A stretch of DNA of 64,000 bases from positions 1 through 64,000 of the forward strand of contig DCIE01000078.1 of NCBI GenBank assembly GCA_002315765.1, read 5' to 3'. Within the stretch, counting starts at the first letter, position 1; every line of letters begins with the position of its first letter. Shown one piece after another: positions 25,261 to 33,161 of the stretch. The DNA comes from Ruminococcaceae bacterium UBA1734 (GTDB taxonomy: Bacteria; Bacillota; Clostridia; Oscillospirales; Acutalibacteraceae). The translations under genes were made by a program, and so were the position numbers. The notes under the pieces were generated by a model. The model had not been told where the DNA came from and searched no databases. It worked only from the letters and a program-made list of their open reading frames with translations.

Positions 25261-25302
25261 AATAATGCAACTTTGGAAAAACCTTTGTTGCATTATTTTT
25301 TT
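25261..25302 (+). terminator. Terminator after putP
   Basis: A perfect 11-bp outer stem (AATAATGCAAC / GTTGCATTATT) with a further inner TTTGG/CC pairing is followed by a T-run. Confidence 0.9.
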
Positions 25303-25377
25303 GACAAAAAAGAAATTCTGTGTTATCATTATTATGTATTTTTATACTATTATTTGGTAATTTTTGAAGGTGTATAA

Positions 25378-27123
25378 ATGGAAGAACGGCAGTTTATAAA
25401 TAAAATATATTTAAGTAGTCTTTTTCCGGTTACATTAGCAGTTCTTCTAATTCAGCTGTGTTCGGTAATTAACAATATTGTTGTAGGTAGACTTTTGGGT
25501 AGCGACGGTCTTGCGGTTACAAGTGTTGTAAGCCCCATAAGTTTTATATTTGCAACGGTAGGTTCTCTTTTGGCTGTGGGTGGCTCTATTCAGGCGGCTC
25601 ATTTTGTCGGCAACCAGAATTTTGACGGCTGTAATCGGTGCCTTTATCTTACTGTTAAGTTATCTCTTGTTATTGGTGTGGCATTAACCGCAATTATTAT
25701 GGTGTTTAACGGTGTTGTGCTTAATGTTTTGGGTGTTCCCGATTCCATAAGAAAAGAAACAAGAAACTATATTTTAGCCTTTGCACCTTCGGCTTTTGCT
25801 GCTATCGGAATATATATTCCTTTTAATTATCTTAAAATAAACGGTGCTCAAAAATACGGTGTGTATGTCAGCGGAATTATGGCAATCGTCAATATTTCTC
25901 TTGATATTGTCTTTGTTAAATTCTTTAATATGGGTATGGCGGGAATAGGACTTGCTTCAACTATTGCGTATTTTTCTGCTACACTTCCGGGACTTTTTAT
26001 CCTTTACAGTAAAAAAGGCGGCTTTAAGAAGCCGAAAGATAAAAGCTTCGGAGGTATTAAAGATGTTTTAATTTCCGGTTCTCCATCGGCTGTAAATAAT
26101 CTTTGCAACCTACTTCGTACATATTTTTTAAACCTTATTATTGTTTCCGCTTTAGGTAAGGCGGGTCTTTCGACCTTTAGTGTTATTTCCACAATTTTTA
26201 TGTTTTCGGTTACAATTTCTAACGGAACATCACTCAGTATGGCACCCTTTGCTGCGGTTTTTTCCAGCGAAAAGGATACAAAGAGTTTAAGACAAATCTT
26301 TACCGCCGCTATGGTTTCCGCCGTTGTATTAATGACCGTTTTTGTGGGAATTTTGGAATATATGCCTGAAAAAATATGCAGATTTTTTTCTATTGCCGAC
26401 TCTGATGCTTTGGCAATGGCGACAAATGCGGTTTGTATATTTTCGGTTAGTCTTATCTTAAGCGGAGTTAATACTATATTCTCCACTTTTTATCAAAGTA
26501 TAAAGCATACACTTTTTTCAAATGCTTTGACTGTGCTTAGAAACTTTGCTTTGGTTGTTTTATTTGCTCTGTATTTTTCAAAAAAGGGAAACGGAGAAAA
26601 TTTATGGTATGCTTTTTTAATAGCCGAAGCGATAACATTTTTGCTGACATTTGTTATTTCGTTTATTATCAGCCGTATAAGAAAAGACCTTTCCGCCTTT
26701 TTACTAATGGATGAAGTAGCGGATAAAAGCGGGAAATTCCTTGCTTTTTCGGTGGATAACAATAATGCAAGTGCCGCTGAAAGTGCCGAGAAAATCACGG
26801 GATTTTGCGAACAAAACGAAATGTCTCCTAAACTTACAATGGCACTTGGCATTGCTATTGAGGAAATATTGGTGCTTTTCAACGACCATGCTTTAAAGGA
26901 CGAAAAAACAAAATTAAGGTCCAATGTGAGAATTCTTATTCACGATGATGTTGTGGTACTTAGATTCAGAACGGCGGGAAAACAGTTTAATCCCATCAAG
27001 TATGCTGACAGTGATGAGGATTTAATGTCCGATACGATGGGAATTAAGATGGTTAAAAAGCTTTCCGAGGTTGTACTTTATGACCGTGTGTTCGGAATAA
27101 ACAATCTTACCATATTGTTTTAA
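25378..27123 (+). CDS. MATE-family transporter fused to a C-terminal HATPase (anti-sigma-like) domain
   Basis: The first 440 residues are a MATE efflux transporter with about 12 membrane helices (IQLCSVINNIVVGRLLGSDG at the start, and the repeat around PSAVNNLCNLLRTYF). Residues about 455-581 form a soluble domain like the RsbW/SpoIIAB ATPase group. It has an N-box-like helix (GIAIEEILVLFNDHAL) and a later glycine-poor G1 region (DTMGIKMVKKL). The fusion, plus the SpoIIE-type phosphatase and RsbW-like genes just downstream, suggests a transporter tied to partner-switching signalling. The helix has Glu where a metal-binding Asn would be expected, so ATPase activity is uncertain. Confidence 0.88.
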   Translation: MEERQFINKIYLSSLFPVTLAVLLIQLCSVINNIVVGRLLGSDGLAVTSVVSPISFIFATVGSLLAVGGSIQAAHFVGNQNFDGCNRCLYLTVKLSLVIGVALTAIIMVFNGVVLNVLGVPDSIRKETRNYILAFAPSAFAAIGIYIPFNYLKINGAQKYGVYVSGIMAIVNISLDIVFVKFFNMGMAGIGLASTIAYFSATLPGLFILYSKKGGFKKPKDKSFGGIKDVLISGSPSAVNNLCNLLRTYFLNLIIVSALGKAGLSTFSVISTIFMFSVTISNGTSLSMAPFAAVFSSEKDTKSLRQIFTAAMVSAVVLMTVFVGILEYMPEKICRFFSIADSDALAMATNAVCIFSVSLILSGVNTIFSTFYQSIKHTLFSNALTVLRNFALVVLFALYFSKKGNGENLWYAFLIAEAITFLLTFVISFIISRIRKDLSAFLLMDEVADKSGKFLAFSVDNNNASAAESAEKITGFCEQNEMSPKLTMALGIAIEEILVLFNDHALKDEKTKLRSNVRILIHDDVVVLRFRTAGKQFNPIKYADSDEDLMSDTMGIKMVKKLSEVVLYDRVFGINNLTILF

Positions 27124-27135
27124 TGGGGTGGAAAG

Positions 27136-28128
27136 ATGGTTAGCGCCGAATTAGATTATATTTTTAAAGAATACAGCGATAAATATTATGAGGGTTTTCT
27201 TGAAAGCATAAATGATTTTTATGACGAAGGTTATCCTTATAAGGAATATCTTGATAAAAATAATATTAACAGGCTTATAGGTGAAGGTAAACTGATTTTG
27301 ACCTTGGCGATTTCACAAAAAGACGAGGTTGTGGGAACGGTTGCCGCTTTAATGAGTGAGGAAGAGTTTAAAGGTTCGGTTTTACTGCTTTTACGAAGTG
27401 TCCCTTCCCATTGTCGAGGTAGGGGGATTGCTTCAAATCAGTTAAAGGATTTATTTGATAGGATTAATAAAAAATTCAAGAATATTAAATCCTTTTATGC
27501 GGATGTAATGACTCACGATGATATAAGCCAAATAAGCCTATGCCACCGAGGATACACCCTTTGCGGAATTAGATGCTCGGCATATAAAAACCAAATAATT
27601 GCTCCTAAAATCACCTTTAAACCCCATACAAAAATGAGTCAGGCGGTTTATTGCAAGGCTGTGGAAAACAATCCGGTATGTATTGCTTTACCGAAAGAGC
27701 ATAAGGATTTTATTTTAGATATTTATAGTCAATTAGGCATAGGTGTAAATGTGCTTGGTTGTACAAATTCCAAAGAGGACAGTACGCAGTACAGGATAGA
27801 AAAGAATGAAATTCACGAGTTTTTCGAGCTTTTCGTAACCCAAAACGGCGTAGACTTTGAAGATGTAGTAGTCCCAAAAATAAAAAAACTGCTTGACAAA
27901 AAATATACGGCAGTGGCATATATTAATATTTGCGACAGTGGTTTTTTGTCCGGGTATAATGCGCTGTTAAAGGAAGGATTTTATTTTTCGGGAATAAAAC
28001 CTCTTTCGGAAAACCGGGAGTATCTGATACTTTCAAACAGTAAAAACTGTCAAGAAAACTTTAATGAGGTAAATATTTTCCATAACGAAAAATTTATAAA
28101 ATATATTCTTGGAGGAAGACAGCAATGA
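27136..28128 (+). CDS. GNAT-family acetyltransferase-like protein
   Basis: The N-terminal half of this 330-residue protein holds a GNAT fold, with acetyl-CoA loop VPSHCRGRGIASNQL and the following FYADVMTHDDISQISL. The C-terminal half (about 180-330) is not recognised and may be a degenerate second GNAT-like domain. The gene sits 12 bases after the MATE fusion and overlaps the SpoIIE-type phosphatase start by four bases. It is thus locked into this operon. The substrate is unknown. Confidence 0.82.
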   Translation: MVSAELDYIFKEYSDKYYEGFLESINDFYDEGYPYKEYLDKNNINRLIGEGKLILTLAISQKDEVVGTVAALMSEEEFKGSVLLLLRSVPSHCRGRGIASNQLKDLFDRINKKFKNIKSFYADVMTHDDISQISLCHRGYTLCGIRCSAYKNQIIAPKITFKPHTKMSQAVYCKAVENNPVCIALPKEHKDFILDIYSQLGIGVNVLGCTNSKEDSTQYRIEKNEIHEFFELFVTQNGVDFEDVVVPKIKKLLDKKYTAVAYINICDSGFLSGYNALLKEGFYFSGIKPLSENREYLILSNSKNCQENFNEVNIFHNEKFIKYILGGRQQ

Positions 28129-30335
28129 AATCAAAAAAGGGAATAAGACAAAAACTCACAAAGTTAATTCTGTTTATTACCATTATTTCGGTGGTAATCG
28201 CATCGGGAGTTTCCATAGTTTCGATGAAGAATATGAGTGGCAAAGCACTTGAAACTGCCGCAAACGATGCAGTTGAACGATTAAGCGAGTTATCGGAAAA
28301 TAAGGCTACAACTGCCGATTCTATGTTGCTTTTAGCTCAAAATCAAACACTTATGGTAGCGGAAGGTGCCAAGGAAATTTTGTCTAAGGCCGATTACTAT
28401 TTAAAGGGTTATTCAGAAGAAAATTTGCCTGATATTTCCTGTGCAAATCCTGATAAATTAGGTAAGTATTCTCTTCATGTTCGTGTTCCCGAAAACATTT
28501 TGAAGAATGTAAAAAATGACACTATTGACGGAACGGAAACGGTCATCAGCGCCGAAATAAATCACGATGCCGAGATAGACGGCAAATACACATTAAATCA
28601 GGAATTGTATCTTTCTTCACTTCTTTCAAACGAGTTAAGTCAAATTGAAAGATTTCGTAATGCCGACGGAAGTTATACCGGATTTTCGGCAACATATTTT
28701 TGTTTTGCCGATAGCGGAATTGATGTGTTAGGCGACTTGGAAACCCAATCTATGATTTGTTACGATGCAAGAGAACGAGGTTGGTATCAGGGAGCCGTAG
28801 AGGCGTATAAGAACGGAACATTAACCCAATCCGGAGTATATTGGACCGACCCTGTACAGGATGCTTCAGGTAGGGGAATTTCCCTTATTTGTGCTGTTCC
28901 GGTGGTAGTTGACGGTGAGTTGGTCGGAATTGCGGGAAGCGGCGGACTTCTCACAAACTTTGCCGACTTAATCAAGAGTACAAGATTGGGCACCACGGGT
29001 TATTCCTTTATGGTAAGCCGCAATACCTCCAAGGTTGTAATAAATCCCAATACCACTGCAAATTCCAAAACCGAAAGCGAAGTTATGATTGAAACGGTTT
29101 TGTCGGAAAGCAACAACCAAAAACTTAAGGAATTAAGCGAGAAAATAAAAACCGAAAAAACGGGAAAACTTGATAATATAAATATTGACGGAACCGATGT
29201 TTTGTTGTCCTTTGCCGCCCTTGACAATAACGATTGGACAATGGTTACGGTTCTTAGTTCTACCGATGACCTTATTATGAATGCCTATAACGAACTTAAC
29301 AGTCAAATCACCGGCGCATTTGTAATATTCTTTGTTCTTTTAGCCGTTCTTATTGCTGTGGTTGTTATTATTTCACGAAAATTCTCAATAAGCTTTACAA
29401 AGCCGATAATTGAACTTAAAGAAGGCGTTGACGAAATCGGCGATGGTAATCTTGACCATTTATTGTCCATTAAAACCGGGGACGAAATTGAGGACCTTGG
29501 TAATGCTTTTAACGATATGGCTAAAAATCTTGATGAGTATGTTAAAAACTTAGCTTCGGTTACTGCAGAAAAGGAACGAATCGGAGCAGAGCTTAATATC
29601 GCAACCGAAATCCAAGCACAAATGCTTCCTTCTATTTTCCCCGCATTCCCCGAGAGAAGCGAATTTGACATATTTGCCACAATGACACCGGCAAAAGAGG
29701 TTGGAGGAGATTTCTACGACTTCTTTATGATAGATGACAGGCACTTGGCAATAGTTGTGGCGGATGTGTCCGGAAAGGGAGTTCCTGCCGCACTGTTTAT
29801 GGTTATCGGTAAAACACTTATTAAGGACCATACAACACTTGACAGGGATTTAGGCGAGGTATTTACCGAGGTTAACAGAATACTTTGTGAAAACAACGAG
29901 CACGGTATGTTTATTACTGCTTTTGAGGGAGTTTTAGACCTTGTAACCGGCGAATTTAACTATGTCAATGCCGGACACGAAACACCGTATATTTGCAAGA
30001 AAAACGGCACTTATGAGCCTTATAAGATTAAGTCGGGATTTGTACTTGCCGGTATGGAAGGTATTAAGTATAAGTCAGGCAGTGTTATGTTAGAGCCGGG
30101 CGATAAAATATTCCAATACACCGACGGTGTTACCGAGGCTACCGACAAAAACGATAAACTTTACGGAAACGATAGAGTGCAGAATATTTTGGGCGAAAAT
30201 AAGGATACCGATGTTACAAATCTTCTTTACAATGTTAAGGCTGATATTGATAAATTTGTGGGAGAGGCTCCTCAGTTTGATGATATTACAATGCTTTGTC
30301 TTGAATATAAAGAGAGGATGAAACTTGATGACTAA
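28125..30335 (+). CDS. SpoIIE/RsbU-type PP2C phosphatase with extracellular Cache sensor and HAMP
   Basis: This 736-residue membrane receptor has a TM helix at about 12-32, a long extracellular dCache-like sensor (about 40-390; contains DARERGWYQGAV and YWTDPVQDASGRGISL), a second TM at about 395-418, and a HAMP segment (about 425-475). A coiled-coil linker leads to a SpoIIE/RsbU PP2C domain (about 500-730; VGGDFYDFF, VADVSGKG, YTDGVTEA). The metal-binding aspartates of the PP2C fold are present. Such proteins dephosphorylate anti-anti-sigma factors after sensing a small ligand. The gene overlaps both neighbours, and no STAS-domain target is encoded in the window. Confidence 0.94.
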   Translation: MKSKKGIRQKLTKLILFITIISVVIASGVSIVSMKNMSGKALETAANDAVERLSELSENKATTADSMLLLAQNQTLMVAEGAKEILSKADYYLKGYSEENLPDISCANPDKLGKYSLHVRVPENILKNVKNDTIDGTETVISAEINHDAEIDGKYTLNQELYLSSLLSNELSQIERFRNADGSYTGFSATYFCFADSGIDVLGDLETQSMICYDARERGWYQGAVEAYKNGTLTQSGVYWTDPVQDASGRGISLICAVPVVVDGELVGIAGSGGLLTNFADLIKSTRLGTTGYSFMVSRNTSKVVINPNTTANSKTESEVMIETVLSESNNQKLKELSEKIKTEKTGKLDNINIDGTDVLLSFAALDNNDWTMVTVLSSTDDLIMNAYNELNSQITGAFVIFFVLLAVLIAVVVIISRKFSISFTKPIIELKEGVDEIGDGNLDHLLSIKTGDEIEDLGNAFNDMAKNLDEYVKNLASVTAEKERIGAELNIATEIQAQMLPSIFPAFPERSEFDIFATMTPAKEVGGDFYDFFMIDDRHLAIVVADVSGKGVPAALFMVIGKTLIKDHTTLDRDLGEVFTEVNRILCENNEHGMFITAFEGVLDLVTGEFNYVNAGHETPYICKKNGTYEPYKIKSGFVLAGMEGIKYKSGSVMLEPGDKIFQYTDGVTEATDKNDKLYGNDRVQNILGENKDTDVTNLLYNVKADIDKFVGEAPQFDDITMLCLEYKERMKLDD

Positions 30336-30738
30336 AGAGCTTTGCGTGGAGGCAAAAATTGAAAATATCTCTACGGTTACTGCTTTTGTAGATGAAATTC
30401 TTGAAGAAAATAATTGTTCCATGAAAGCGCAAATGCAAATTGATGTTGCCATTGATGAAATTTTCGGCAATATTGCATATTATGCTTACGGCGAAAAGGG
30501 CGGAGATGCAACTGTGGGTGTTGAGATAGCCGATTCGCCGAAAAGAGCAATTATTAAATTTATTGATAGCGGAACACCATATAATCCCCTTGAAAAAGAA
30601 GACCCCGACACAACTCTTTCCGCAGAAGAAAGAGGCATCGGAGGCCTTGGGATTTTCATTGTAAAAAAGAGTATGGATAGTGTTACCTATGATTACAGTG
30701 AAAACAAAAACATTCTAACATTAACTAAAAACATTTAA
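30328..30738 (+). CDS. RsbW/SpoIIAB-like ATP-binding protein
   Basis: This 136-residue HATPase_c_2 protein resembles serine kinase/anti-sigma factors. Visible are the N-box helix with IDVAIDEIFGNIAYYAY (Asn present), the G1 region FIDSGTPYNP and GIGGLGIFIVKK (G2). It overlaps the end of the phosphatase gene, so kinase and phosphatase are made together. ATG 30328 is preferred, about 10 bases after AGAGG; the TTG at 30325 adds one residue. The partner anti-anti-sigma factor and sigma factor are not nearby; sigE on the opposite strand is a sporulation sigma and an unlikely target. Confidence 0.9.
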   Translation: MTKELCVEAKIENISTVTAFVDEILEENNCSMKAQMQIDVAIDEIFGNIAYYAYGEKGGDATVGVEIADSPKRAIIKFIDSGTPYNPLEKEDPDTTLSAEERGIGGLGIFIVKKSMDSVTYDYSENKNILTLTKNI

Positions 30739-30741
30739 TAA

Positions 30742-31440
30742 TTATCCCGCCTTTTCAATTTGTTTTTTAAGTTTGCCGATTATCCTTTTTTCCAGTCTTG
30801 AAATATAAGACTGTGAAATTCCGAGGGTATCGGCAACTTCTTTTTGTGTGTACTCTTTGTAGCCTGACATTCCAAACCGCATTTCCATAATTTGTTTTTC
30901 TCTGGGAGATAGTTCGTTTACGAAGGAAAGAAGCAATTTTTGTTCGTCCTCTTGCTCAATTTTTGTGCTGATTTCGTTGCCATCGCTTCCTAAAATATCG
31001 GATAATAACAACTCGTTTCCGTCCCAATCGGTGCTAAGCGGTTCGTCAATTGAAATTTCACTTTTTCTTGAAGATATTTTCCTTAAATACATTAATATTT
31101 CATTTTCAATACACCGAGAAGCATAGGTTGCGAGTTTAATATTCTTTTGAGGACAAAATGTGTTTACGGCTTTAATAAGTCCAATGGTACCGATAGAAAT
31201 TAAATCCTCAATATAGACTCCCGAGGAGTCAAATTTTTTCGCTATATATACTACAAGTCTTAAATTGTGTACTATGAGTTTTTCCTTGGATTTTTTGTCG
31301 TTTTTAATTAATAAATCCGTCTCTTCCTTTACTGATAATGGCGGAGGAAGGGTTTCGGGACCGTTTATGTAATAATTAGGTTTAATAAGCAGTTTTTTAA
31401 GTAAAAATTGTAATTTGTTAAGAAATAAAACAATAGGCAT
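30742..31440 (-). CDS. sigE: Sporulation sigma factor SigE (pro-sigma-E)
   Basis: This is the mother-cell sigma factor of early sporulation, made as an inactive precursor. At 232 residues it has an N-terminal pro-sequence with a hydrophobic stretch (about 1-30), region 2 (IVHNLRLVVYIAKKFDSSGV, DLISIGTIGLIKAV) and region 4 (ELSPREKQIMEMRFGM, with HTH TQKEVADTLGISQSYISRLE). It lies 21 bases after spoIIGA, its activating protease, as in other endospore formers. The usual next gene, sigG, is not here; sigE converges on the RsbW-like gene with only three bases between stops. Confidence 0.95.
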   Translation of the reverse strand: MPIVLFLNKLQFLLKKLLIKPNYYINGPETLPPPLSVKEETDLLIKNDKKSKEKLIVHNLRLVVYIAKKFDSSGVYIEDLISIGTIGLIKAVNTFCPQKNIKLATYASRCIENEILMYLRKISSRKSEISIDEPLSTDWDGNELLLSDILGSDGNEISTKIEQEDEQKLLLSFVNELSPREKQIMEMRFGMSGYKEYTQKEVADTLGISQSYISRLEKRIIGKLKKQIEKAG

Positions 31441-31461
31441 AATATCACCTTTTTAAATATT

Positions 31462-32274
31462 TTATAATAACGAACGGGGACTGACTATTGCATTATAATC
31501 CCCATCAATATTTTCTTTTGATATTGCAAATACAGGACTGTCGATTTTTTTCTTTGCTTTTTCTGTTGTTATTTCCGCCTTATCAAATCGGTAGCCGTCA
31601 AGAAGTGAACTTCCCATAACGGTTTTTATGGGAATACTTCGGTATCTTGAACTTAAATCTTTGTTTTTAATGATACCGTCAAGGGATTTTTTGTCGGTAA
31701 TGATTATTTCCGAAATACCGAACATATCGGTTAAGGAGTTGCCGGTATCAACAATTCCTTTAAGGGTTATGCAGGAGTTTTCGAGATATGCCGTTATGGT
31801 ACAGTTTTCGGAATATTTGCCGTTTTTTTCAAATATGTATTTCAGGATAACGGCACCTATGTAATAAACCGAGGCGGATACAATAAGGATTAAGGGGGAA
31901 ATATTAAAATAAACAACCGAGTTTTTAATATATATACCATTTGGATTTCTAAGAAGCTTTAATGAAATTATTACTCCGCCGAAAAGATTAGATGCACAAA
32001 AAAGGATAACAAAACTTCTGAAAAACTTTTTCATAGGCTTAAATCCGAATGAAATACCGCAAAGAATAAGACAGGAAATGATGCAAAAGGCTATTTGCAA
32101 TAGACCGTTTAGTTTTGGTAAAAGTATTAAAAGGGATAATCCTCCACCTAAAAAAGAGGCTGATAAAATTCTAAAGGGTTTAGGCTTTTCTTTGATAATA
32201 AATCCTGTTAGCCTTAATAAAAAGTAATCAATAAGAATGTTTACTATAATAAGCACATCTAAATACACTACCAT
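31462..32274 (-). CDS. spoIIGA: Sigma-E processing peptidase SpoIIGA
   Basis: SpoIIGA is a membrane aspartic protease in the sporulation septum that cuts the pro-sequence from SigE when signalled from the forespore. The 270-residue protein has five membrane helices in its N-terminal half (about 5-155) and a cytosolic protease half with the active-site motif VDTGNSLTD. A degenerate C-terminal part ends in DYNAIVSPRSLL, which fits the family. It is upstream of sigE on the same strand. The intergenic region to pth is shared. Confidence 0.94.
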   Translation of the reverse strand: MVVYLDVLIIVNILIDYFLLRLTGFIIKEKPKPFRILSASFLGGGLSLLILLPKLNGLLQIAFCIISCLILCGISFGFKPMKKFFRSFVILFCASNLFGGVIISLKLLRNPNGIYIKNSVVYFNISPLILIVSASVYYIGAVILKYIFEKNGKYSENCTITAYLENSCITLKGIVDTGNSLTDMFGISEIIITDKKSLDGIIKNKDLSSRYRSIPIKTVMGSSLLDGYRFDKAEITTEKAKKKIDSPVFAISKENIDGDYNAIVSPRSLL

Positions 32275-32374
32275 AGCATCACCTCTGATATTTCAATTAT
32301 AGCCATTCGGCAGGGAAAAAAAGAGTGAAAAAAGGACAAAAATAATGCGATTTTTTATATATTTTTGCGGGTGC

Positions 32375-32403
32375 TTGAAAGTTTTGTTAAAATATGATAA
32401 AAT
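32375..32403 (+). promoter_or_regulatory. Probable promoter of pth-mfd
   Basis: TTGAAA (32375-32380) and TAAAAT (32398-32403) are spaced by 17 bp. A start near 32410 would put the whole structured repeat at 32417-32569 in the 5' leader. Confidence 0.6.
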
Positions 32404-32416
32404 ACCAATCGGTGAT

Positions 32417-32569
32417 AACCTTGAAAGATAAATCTTCCAAGGCTTAAAAATTTAATGCGCCGTTTTTCTCGCCGTTTGCACGGCAAACGAAAAACATGGC
32501 ATTTTATGACCATACTTTTCTTGGTCGTTTGTGCCTTAAAGCGTAGCGAAAAGGTATGGTCATAAAATG
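32417..32569 (+). repeat. Structured dispersed repeat / leader, copy 2 (upstream of and into pth)
   Basis: The first block is a hairpin CCTTGAAAGAT (32419-32429) with ATCTTCCAAGG (32432-32442). A second hairpin region not kept in copy 1 follows (GTTTTTC...GAAAAAC enclosing GCCGT-TTGC-ACGGC, about 32462-32494). The last block has a perfect 16-bp inverted repeat, CATTTTATGACCATAC (32500-32515) with GTATGGTCATAAAATG (32554-32569), that includes the pth start codon. A competing hairpin is possible (GACCA with TGGTC, closed by GGCA/TGCC). Confidence 0.72.
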
Positions 32570-33160
32570 ATATTCGGAAAAGAAAAAAGCACATTTGATT
32601 TTATGGTTGTGGGGCTTGGAAATCCCGGACTTCAATATGAGAAAACAAGACATAATGCAGGTTTTATGGCTGTCGACAGGCTGTCGGAAAAATTCGGATT
32701 TGATTTTAATAAAAATAAATTTGAAGCGATTTTCGGCGAGTGTAAAATAGGGGACAAGAGAATACTTGCGGTAAAACCTCAAACCTATATGAATAATTCC
32801 GGAAGAGCCGTTTCAAAAATTGCATCTTTTTATAAAATTCCGTATCAAAATGTTTTGGTTATTTATGACGATATTTCCCTTGATATAGGAAATATTCGCA
32901 TACGAAGAAAGGGAAGTGCCGGAGGACATAACGGCATAAAGGATATAATCGAACTTGCAGGAACCGAAGAAATCCCAAGAATTAAGGTCGGTGTGGATAA
33001 GAAGCCCAATCCGGAATATGATTTAAAGGATTTTGTGCTGGGAAAAATTCCGAAAGATAAGCTCGAAACCTTTGATGCTGCACTTGATAATACATCAAAA
33101 GCGGTGGAAGAAATAATTAAAAAAGGCATAGATTCTGCTATGAATAAGTACAGTAAATAA
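32567..33160 (+). CDS. pth: Peptidyl-tRNA hydrolase
   Basis: Pth frees tRNA from prematurely released peptidyl-tRNA. The 197-residue protein has an N-terminal extension of about 12 residues before VVGLGNPGLQYEKTRHNAG, where the catalytic His lies in RHNAG. Later sites are the Asp of VIYDDISLD and GSAGGHNGIKDII. The ATG lies inside the 3' arm of the upstream inverted repeat. A four-codon ORF (ATG at 32556) ends with TGA overlapping the pth ATG, which may couple initiation. It is one base from mfd, the usual pth-mfd pairing. Confidence 0.96.
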   Translation: MIFGKEKSTFDFMVVGLGNPGLQYEKTRHNAGFMAVDRLSEKFGFDFNKNKFEAIFGECKIGDKRILAVKPQTYMNNSGRAVSKIASFYKIPYQNVLVIYDDISLDIGNIRIRRKGSAGGHNGIKDIIELAGTEEIPRIKVGVDKKPNPEYDLKDFVLGKIPKDKLETFDAALDNTSKAVEEIIKKGIDSAMNKYSK

Positions 33161-33161
33161 T

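Noticed and set aside
30742..31440. SigE as the target of the RsbW-like protein encoded next to it
   Set aside because: SigE is controlled by SpoIIGA cleavage, the genes converge, and anti-sigma control by an RsbW-type kinase is known for SigF and SigB, not SigE.
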